From positions 19,954,345-20,018,344 of the forward strand of contig JANAVB010031417.1 in NCBI GenBank assembly GCA_029216955.1: a stretch of DNA of 64,000 nucleotides. Reading direction: 5' to 3'. This DNA is from Iris pallida (Eukaryota > Streptophyta > Magnoliopsida > Asparagales > Iridaceae). The notes under the pieces are model-generated. The model was given only the letters and a program-made list of their open reading frames with translations. It was not told the origin of the DNA and made no database searches. A program made the translations under genes and the position numbers. Each line of letters opens with the position of its first letter. Position 1 is the stretch's first letter. Shown here one piece after another: positions 12,361 through 20,400 of the stretch.

Positions 12361-12555
12361 AACTTGGACTCTTCCTATTACGCACCTTCGGGTGCTAAGT
12401 AGAAGAAGTCTAGGGCAGCGCGGGCTCATCGGGCTCAGTCAGCTGTCCCAACCTCTGACCATCAAGAGCGTCCCGCTAAGCGGGCCTCTGATGGAAAGTT
12501 GTACAGAACCGCCCGTGTCCAGCCCCCGGCGACAAACGGACAAGGTGGTTCTCAA
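12361..12555 (+). repeat. gag-like segment inside Ogre-2 LTR
   Basis: Closely resembles the gag coding sequence at about 15032-15235 of the same element, sharing phrases such as AACTTGGACTCTTC, GGTGCTAAG, CAGCGCGGGCTCATC and GCGGGCCTCTGATG. It carries an in-frame TAG, so it is not coding here. The right LTR has it at 24920-25115. Confidence 0.85.
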
Positions 12556-12699
12556 GAGTCTCCCAACAAAGATCGAGGGCAAATGTTTTTACTAGCCCCA
12601 CATCAGGGAGCAAACATGATACCTACGCACTCGTGTGCTCGGGATACCCGGGCCCACAAAGCGAGTGCACAGGTTGATCGAGACATTCCTTATGCGAGT

Positions 12700-13525
12700 C
12701 ATGAGACGTCCTTCATGCGGTTCGGTCATGAGACATTCCTCATACGGCTTGGTCATGAGACGTCCTTCATGCGGCTTGGCTATAAGACATCTCTCATGCG
12801 GCTCGGTCATGAGACATTGCTCATGCGGCTCGGTCATGCGACGTTCTTCATGCGGCTCGGTCAGGCGACATCCTTCATGCGACTCGGTCATGCGACGTCC
12901 TTCATGCGGCTCGGTCATGAAACATTTTTCATGCGGCACAGAACCCAGGAAGCTTCATACGGCTCATATGGGAGCTGTCTTATACAGTTCAAAGGAAGAC
13001 TCTCAGTCTCATGCGGCTCGAGAGTGTATACAGTTCAGCAGGAATATGCGGCTCGATCGATGCCACGTGTCCCCCTGTGATCCTTCCCTACAGCTGGCCC
13101 TTTGAATAGTGGCCTCATTTAATGCTCTGACACGATTTAACGACTGTGGTAGCTCTGGCATAAAGTGTCGGCTCTGCCATAATGACAGACTCTTCGGAAA
13201 AAGAAGAAGATCTCTGACCCGATCAGTCAGAAATCCTAGGTTGCCACGTGGCAAATCTCATACGGCTTAAATAGAGAACAGCTTCATGCGGCTCACTGAG
13301 AAGTCACCCTATATGACTAGCAAAAATCAGCCATATGCGGCCCACTGAGAGCTCAGCCCCTGCGGCTCAATACAACGCTAGCTCATGCGGCTCGCAAAGA
13401 CTATGCATATGCGGCTCATTGAGAGTTCATTTCCTGCGGCTCGATGAAGCATTGTCCTATGCGGCTCACGAAAAGTGTCTCCCTGCAGTTCAAGTGTTGT
13501 CCATCCTCTGCGGCTCTGGCAGGAC
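12700..13525 (+). repeat. CATGCGGCT array in Ogre-2 LTR U3
   Basis: At 12700-12950 about nine 27-bp units of the type TTCATGCGGCTCGGTCATGA. From 12955 to 13525 the word recurs at irregular spacing, often as CATGCGGCTCA. The 27-bp period is a multiple of three and keeps frames open by chance. The right LTR repeats it at 25255-26080. Confidence 0.9.
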
Positions 13526-13850
13526 CCACAATCAAAACACGTGGCATCGGATCAATCAAGGATTTAACCGAATCCCAATAAGTATATTTGATATCATCGT
13601 CATAATTACTAAGATCGGGGCATATCATTTATTATCAAGCTAATGGGACACGTGGCGAGCAATCAGACATTGGCGTAATCAATCATGAAGATTTAAAGCA
13701 GTTAGCATTAATTGCTCACAAGATACGGTGCTATCCGCATTAATGGCCTAGATTTATTGTAATCAGGATCAAGGGTTCAGATAGATTGAAGGAGCGCCGA
13801 CATTCCAAACAAATGATCATTAGCAAACCCTAATGATCATACCCCACTCT

Positions 13851-13858
13851 TATAAATA
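13851..13858 (+). promoter_or_regulatory. Main TATA box of Ogre-2 LTR
   Basis: TATAAATA about 400 bp before the LTR end, with the same local sequence (TATAAATAGCCAGC) at 26416 in the right LTR. It lies downstream of the motif array, as in Ogre-1, so I take it as the genomic RNA promoter. Confidence 0.7.
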
Positions 13859-14249
13859 GCCAGCATCATTCCCTTACAAAAAACCCCCGGGAACTAGAGA
13901 ATAAAAAAAAGAGAGAGACATATATACAGAGAGAGTTTCCCTCTTTTCGATAACCACAGAGAGAGAGAAGCCAGGAGAGCAACAGGAGGAGAGCAAGAAG
14001 AGCATTCCTTCGTCCACGCCAAGCAGATCTTCTCCGAGCCAAGACTGTATACCGATCGTCCAAGGAGTAAGGCAGGGCTGCCGTTGCCTTCCCGAGCCTC
14101 TATCGTCATCCCCCAGAATCTAAAATAAATAATTGTACTTAGACTGCTGTACCTACATTTTCGTCCCTAGGCTTTCTTTGTACAAGCGAGTTTGTATTGT
14201 GAGTCTAAGTTCAGTCCTTCCATAAAACTGTTCTGTACTTTTACAATCA

Positions 14250-17200
14250 ATGACAAACACGACGGCGACTCTGCTGGGGACTAACTTCTCCACGACTGAG
14301 GAGTTGGTGACGCAATCGGATACAGCCAAACTTGGCTCCACACAACAGAAGATGGTCGTCCGCTTCGACCAACAGGCGTTCGAAGATATGCTCTCTGAAG
14401 GCAGCGCTGGCCCGATCCAGAAGCGCACCCGCACCACGAAGGCTCGCAAAGAGTGGAGGCCAAAATTATTTGCTCCTCCTCAAGTCTTCGATGAGATACC
14501 CTCTGTTGCTCAAAACGGCGAGAAAAACTCTCCTGCGGCCCCACTTCAGACCGTAGACAACTCTGCTGTCCCCAAGTCCGGCAGAAGAAAACACTATGAT
14601 GCTGGACTTGCAGGGGCAAAGAGGAACTCTACGCGATTCGAGCCGCAGAAGGGTATTAGCTGCAGGGAGAAAGCCCATGCTGCTACATCCGCCAACCGTA
14701 TGAAGAAAACTCATGTGGCCACATCTGTCAGCCGTATAACTTATGCGGCTACAGTTGCCAACCGCATGGATGAAACTCATGCGGCTATTAAAGTCAATCG
14801 TTTGCAGAAAACCCATGCGGCCACAAATGCCAACCGCATGCGGTCAGCCTGCACGGTCGTGACTCCTAGCCGCATAAGAACTCAGCCGACGACAGAAGAC
14901 AACCGCATGCAGACAGCCTGCACGGTTTCCAATCCCAGCTGCATAGCATCCGCTCCATGCTCCTCTCGATCAGTTTTCGACCGTCTCTCGTACGGTCCGA
15001 ACCCTGATGATTCTCCAGACTCTGTGGTATTCAACTTGGACTCTTCTTATTATGCACCCACAGGTGCTAAGAAGAAGAAGTCCAGGGCAGCGCGGGCTCA
15101 TCAAGCCCAGACAGCTGCCCCAACCTCTGACTATCGGGGCGTCCCGCTGATTATCATGCGGGCCTCTGATGGGAAGTTATATAGAACCGCTCAAGTCCAG
15201 TCCCCAGCGGCAAACGGACAAAGTGGTTCCTCTGACCTGCGTGAGGCTGTCCTCCACAAACGCAAGGAAAGAGAAGGGGCCTCGGCGTGCAAAGAGTCCT
15301 CACATGGACGTCACTACACCCAGATCATCGTCAACTGCTGCTGCAACAATACGGCAGTGACGGAAGATCGGCCGTTCGTCTTCCAAAGATTACAGCATCC
15401 GAGCTCGGAGGACGAAGCACCTTCTATTGCCTCCTGCAATTTCGCGCAGAAAGTCCCCGCCGAGGGGAAAGGGAAGAAGACAAGCATCTCCAGTCCCAAG
15501 ATATCAACCACTACAGCTAAGAAACTGTCGTCTAAACGGTTGTCCTCCATCGGAGTATTCCAACACACCCGTTCAAAGACGAAATCTGCCGCAATGGGAG
15601 ATTCATCGTCCGCACCGATGAGGGTCGAGGGAGCTGGGGGTAGCACTCCTCCGAACATCCACAACAATCCGATATTTCAAGGAGACGAGCCCGGAGAAAC
15701 AACTCTTCCATCAGGTGCAACAGATGCTGATGTCCCCGAGGACATCCGTGACTTTCAAGATGAAGCAAGCTCCGAAGCTGGGGGTACTGTTCCTTCTGAA
15801 TCCGAACCCGAAGAGAATATTCTCACCTACCCCGATGATTTCTCGATGCATGGGTACGACTCGGAGGACGCACCCTCCACCGTCCCTTCCGTCACTCCTC
15901 ACGTAAGGACGGTATTCATGACAGACAACAATCAAGGTGGCTCCAATGATCGCCAATGCATCGACACTTTGGAGGCCATACTACACGCCTTGGTCAAGTC
16001 TGTAGACGAGATCAAAGCGGCGCTTCCTACTCTGCAGGGAGTGACACCTGGCCAGACAAGTGCAGGTCCCCTAATCAACGTAGATTCAAATTCGGCGGCA
16101 CCGAACCCGGGCAATAATCCTCCCGAAGTAACGGCTCCGACTGCGACAGACGAGACCCGAGAAGTAAGGAGAGAAGTTCAAGAGCTCCGAGCCATGTTCC
16201 ACGCCCGAGAAAACTCTCAAGACTTCAGAATACGGCAACCATATCCTGCTGAATGGAGGGATGTTCCATTCCCACCAAGATATAAGCCGTTCAATATCAA
16301 CCCCTATGATGGCAAGACCTCAGCAAGTCGGTATATCACTTACTTCGAGGTCACCACCGACCATCTGCCCCATGATGATGCTATCTTTACGCGGTTATTC
16401 ATCGGGGCATTGGAAGGAGTCGCCTTCGACTGGTACCGCAACCTGCCGGACAATTGCATCCACTCCTTCGCTGGCTTCAAACGCTTGTTCTTGGAGAGGT
16501 TCTACGAGGTAGGGCAGGACGTCACAATGTCTACCCTCATGGACGTCATCCAAGGAGAGAAAGAGCTGACGAAGAATTACATTGAGCGGTTTCGTCAAAC
16601 CACAATGAAGTTACCATCTGGCAATCCGGATTCTTCCCTGATTGAAATTTGCCAAAAGAGACTACTCCCAATAATTAGTCTTTGGATGGGCAAAAGTCAA
16701 TTCAAGGACTGGAAGGCTTTTATCATCAGTTCTACAAGTGCCGAAGAACGATTGAAGAAGGCCCGCCAGCTGGGGTTGCATATCTCAGAGGGAGAGAACA
16801 AGGGCAAGCGTCCCAGCACCAACACCGACAATGGGGGTAGCCCCTCCAACAATCGGGACAACAGAGACAAGCAGGCTATGGTGGCCGACACGGCCCAGAA
16901 GCCCGAGTCACAACCAACAGACAAACAATGGCCTCAAATCACTTACTCTTTTGAAGACGGCCACGTCAAGCCTATCTTGGACATGCTCATACAAGGAGAT
17001 AGAATTCAGCTCCCTTCGTCAAGACGGGAGCCTCGGCCGGCTGACTTGAAGAACCCAAAATTCTGCCATTACCACCGTTACGTCCACCATGCTACACACG
17101 ACTGCTACCAACTAAAATGGTACATCCAAAACCTTATCGATTCGAACGCTCTAGCCATCGATTTCGAGGAGGTAACCGTAGCAGCCAACATGGAATCCGT

Positions 17201-17486
17201 ACAATTCGGCAGCTTCCCGCCAACAGAGACTCAAGACGGTGTTATACCCATCCCTCTGGCAACGATAAAAATTGCTAATCTTCCGCCTACTCGAGATCAA
17301 GCTGCCAATCTTGTACCTCTCACTACATCGCGAGGAGAAATTATGTGGGTCCATCCGGACTTGGTCCACGAGGTGACTCAGCCCACAACGAAGAAGAGAA
17401 TCAGAAAAGTCAGATCCTGCCGTACTGTCTCGGTAAATGAAGAAGAAGTTACGGCCGTTGTTACTCGATCTGGAGCACAATCTTAA
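14250..17486 (+). CDS. gag: Ogre-2 gag polyprotein
   Basis: 1078 residues from the ATG in the LTR end. Gag forms the virus-like particle and packages RNA. The first ten codons cross the PBS (ATLLG). Residues about 140-225 are a repeat region of the HAAT-x-ANRM type, encoded by DNA rich in CATGCGGC and its reverse CCGCATG. The capsid-like region is about 665-790 (YPAEW, RYKPF, YDGKTS, ALEGVAFDWY, FLERFYE). A CHHC knuckle lies near 938-951 (C-x2-H-x4-H-x4-C), typical of Tat-type gag instead of CCHC. The frame closes with TAA at 17484 and the same frame reopens at once into pol, where Ogre-1 reads through an unbroken linker. The stop may be a mutation or a recoding site. Confidence 0.9.
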   Translation: MTNTTATLLGTNFSTTEELVTQSDTAKLGSTQQKMVVRFDQQAFEDMLSEGSAGPIQKRTRTTKARKEWRPKLFAPPQVFDEIPSVAQNGEKNSPAAPLQTVDNSAVPKSGRRKHYDAGLAGAKRNSTRFEPQKGISCREKAHAATSANRMKKTHVATSVSRITYAATVANRMDETHAAIKVNRLQKTHAATNANRMRSACTVVTPSRIRTQPTTEDNRMQTACTVSNPSCIASAPCSSRSVFDRLSYGPNPDDSPDSVVFNLDSSYYAPTGAKKKKSRAARAHQAQTAAPTSDYRGVPLIIMRASDGKLYRTAQVQSPAANGQSGSSDLREAVLHKRKEREGASACKESSHGRHYTQIIVNCCCNNTAVTEDRPFVFQRLQHPSSEDEAPSIASCNFAQKVPAEGKGKKTSISSPKISTTTAKKLSSKRLSSIGVFQHTRSKTKSAAMGDSSSAPMRVEGAGGSTPPNIHNNPIFQGDEPGETTLPSGATDADVPEDIRDFQDEASSEAGGTVPSESEPEENILTYPDDFSMHGYDSEDAPSTVPSVTPHVRTVFMTDNNQGGSNDRQCIDTLEAILHALVKSVDEIKAALPTLQGVTPGQTSAGPLINVDSNSAAPNPGNNPPEVTAPTATDETREVRREVQELRAMFHARENSQDFRIRQPYPAEWRDVPFPPRYKPFNINPYDGKTSASRYITYFEVTTDHLPHDDAIFTRLFIGALEGVAFDWYRNLPDNCIHSFAGFKRLFLERFYEVGQDVTMSTLMDVIQGEKELTKNYIERFRQTTMKLPSGNPDSSLIEICQKRLLPIISLWMGKSQFKDWKAFIISSTSAEERLKKARQLGLHISEGENKGKRPSTNTDNGGSPSNNRDNRDKQAMVADTAQKPESQPTDKQWPQITYSFEDGHVKPILDMLIQGDRIQLPSSRREPRPADLKNPKFCHYHRYVHHATHDCYQLKWYIQNLIDSNALAIDFEEVTVAANMESVQFGSFPPTETQDGVIPIPLATIKIANLPPTRDQAANLVPLTTSRGEIMWVHPDLVHEVTQPTTKKRIRKVRSCRTVSVNEEEVTAVVTRSGAQS
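14263..14280 (+). other. Primer binding site of Ogre-2
   Basis: CGGCGACTCTGCTGGGGA, three bases after the LTR end. It differs from the Ogre-1 site and the 26824 copy only in the first base. It is translated as part of gag. Confidence 0.78.
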
Positions 17487-17489
17487 CCC

Positions 17490-20400
17490 GTGGCTGAGAA
17501 TCCGACTGATACACCTCCGGGGCTGGAGAGGCCCTACAACTTCGACATCTTGGCACAATTGGCCAATGCACCAGCCAAATTATCCTTATACGAACTCCTA
17601 AGGCTCTCAAAGGATGTCCGCACAGCTTTGAGTGATGTACTCCAAAATGCCGATGCGTACTTGGCTCAGGTCAACCTCACGGGAGATAACCAACCTGCAG
17701 ATCTCCAAGATAGTGCGTGTACGGGAGCAATGCCCAATATCGTCTTCTCTCCGCAGGATATGCTCATCAAAACTAACCTGCACGATCGCCCGTTATACTA
17801 CACTGGATACATTGGCGACGTAAAGGTGGATCGAATGCATATTGATCCTGGGTCTTCCATAAGCATCATTCCGAAGGGTCTGCTACATCATCTTCGTATT
17901 CCGATGCATTGCCTGACGCCTACAAGCACCGCCATTAGCGGTTTTAATTCTGACATGAGCTACCCAATCGAGAAGATCCGTCTGAAATGCCAGATTGGTG
18001 ATCTCCAATCAGAAGTCACCTGCTACGTCAGAGACGCCGACACTTCTTACAACATCCTTTTGGGGCGGCCTTGGATACACGATTACATGATCGTGCCTTC
18101 CACGTTGCACCAATGTTTCAAATATGTCGATAAGCATGGCTTCGTGAGGACGGAATTTGCTGATATCGATCCCTTCAAGGGGGTCGAATCTTATTACTCA
18201 GACTCCTGTCTGTATGAAAAATCAAAGAAGCACCTGGTCGAAGAAGATGTGCAAGCTCATACCAAGACAGCCACAGGATCAGAAGAACCTCTAACAATCC
18301 ACCTCCAGGCTCGCAAACCAGGCAATTTCGTACCCCTCACGGCCACTCTGCGTAAGGACGCAATCAGCCTCTCGGCACAGGAAGAGCAGTTGAGAATCCG
18401 GCTGCCAAGGTCCGGCCAGGTGCCGAGACCCACAACGGGGCCACTTACCATCAGACTGCCAAGAGTCGTTCAACCCCAAACGGAGAGACTCAATCCCTCC
18501 GATAGGCCACTGACAATACGCCTTCCCAAGAAAGGTCATCATCCCGATACAAGGTCTGACACTTCTAGCGAACTCGCCACCCCTCGCTCCACATCGAGTG
18601 CCAGCCTGGGGGTTGCTAGTCTACCGACAACCCCACGCTCCGCTCCGTCAGTTGAACCTTTGAAGATCAAGCTGACTAGGACTCCCTTTCAATCTTCATT
18701 CACACAGGGGGTAGCCGAAGAGGAACCAGAGCTAGCCAAGTATGTGGCTGCCCACACTGATGCTCCCTCCGCAGATGATGTAATCCCTTTAGAAAAGATA
18801 CCTTACTTTATCAATAAATGGTTATCTTTGAACTACACCGAGCTCAATAAGCTATATACAATGTATGGTATGGAACACGGTATAGGCACTCACCTACACA
18901 CACAGGTGACAAATGTGTACACCGCTATCCAACTTACTCCAGTAGAAGACGCTTACCGAATAATCGAGGGAGGGGACCACCCAATCATCTTCGGCCGGAC
19001 AAACAACCCGCATCCCCTCGCCATGGAAGAAGTCGACCTCGGGTCAGATGCTGGAAGACTGCCTCTGTATCTCTATAGCCCTCAATCCAAATATCTCATG
19101 CAGAAACAGGGGTATGATCTAGAGACGACGCCAGGACTGAACTACGGTACTGGGCGACGATTACCTTTGAAGTCGCCAGCCCCGGCGGGCAAACCACGGA
19201 ACTACTATAACAAAACTCGATGCGGTTTAGGGTATGTAACGCCTACTACGACCCCTGAAAGCTCAGACGAAGAATGCGACTGGCAGTCACATTCAACCGG
19301 ATCACCAACTTCTGACTCGGATACCAGCATCGGAGATGTATTCAGACAAGTCATGTCAGTAAACATGGCATTCACCGACGCTTACGAGGAAGATGAAGAC
19401 ATCCCCGAAATCCTCGAGCTTGAGCCATGGGCCCAACAACTGGACGCACAATGGGAAAAGCGGTTCGAACTGAGAGAACCTCCTACAGAAGATGAGGTCA
19501 TACAAGTGGATCTCGGCAGCAAATCTTCTCCAAAACCGATTTTCATCAGTAAGAGCCTAACTGACGAAGAACGGGAGTCGCTGCTAGAACTTGTCAGAGA
19601 GTACATTGATGTGTTCACCTGGAGCTATGAAGACATATCGGGGTTAAATCCTGACATCGCTCTCCACAAACTCAATATACAGCCGGATGCAAAGCCAGTC
19701 AAGCAACAACAGCGACGCTTCCGCCCGGGCATCATGGACGCGATCGAAGCCGAAGTCAACAAACTGATAGCCAGCGGCTTCATTCGTGAAGAGCAACATC
19801 CAGACTGGGTCGCCAACATAGTACCCATCCTCAAGAAGAATGGGAAGATTCGAATCTGTATCGACTTCCGCAACCTGAATGAGGCGTGCCCCAAAGATGA
19901 ATTCCCCCTCCCCATCACAGACATCATGATCGATAACACATGCGGCTTTGAACGTATGTCATTCATGGATGGATTCTCGGGGTACAATCAAATCAAGATG
20001 TCTCCCGATGACGAAAAGCACACATCATTCCGAACACCGATTAGCACGTACTGCTACACAGTCATGCCATTTGGTCTAAAGAATGCAGGCGCTACATATC
20101 AGCAAGCCATAAGTATCATTTTTAGAGAACATTTGCACAAGACAGTGGAATGCTATGTCGACGACATCGCCATCAAGAGTCGTCGTAAGGAAGACCATCT
20201 TCAGGACCTGAGGACGGTATTCGACTTGATGCGAGCCCACAATCTGAAGATGAACCCTACGAAATCATTCTTGGGCGTATCCAGCGGGAAGTTCTTGGGC
20301 TTCTTCATCACTGTGCAGGGTATCCATGTAGACCCCGAGAAAACAAAGGCGATCATGGAGATGGCTCCCCCGAAAAATCTCCGCGAACTTAGAGGCCTCC

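Larger units (their letters stand above)
12230..14259 (+). repeat. Left LTR of Ogre-2 (2030 bp)
   Basis: Starts TGTAGAAGC and ends AAACA, followed by the PBS at 14263. In order: an snRNA-type USE plus TATA (12258-12308), a segment resembling gag (12361-12555), a 27-bp CATGCGGCT array (12700-12950), scattered copies of that word to 13525, and a second TATA box (13851). The gag ATG (14250) is in its last ten bases. Confidence 0.92.

Noticed and set aside
12258..12600. snRNA or Cassandra-type 5S gene downstream of the USE-like motif
   Set aside because: The sequence after the TATA box has no snRNA, Sm-site or 5S internal promoter features that I can recognise; it turns into gag-like DNA.
12592..12939. 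Repetitive minus-strand frame with MTEPHEG-type units, and its plus-strand mates
   Set aside because: The LTR repeat has a 27-bp period, a multiple of three, so several frames stay open by chance. The same holds for 25152-25499.
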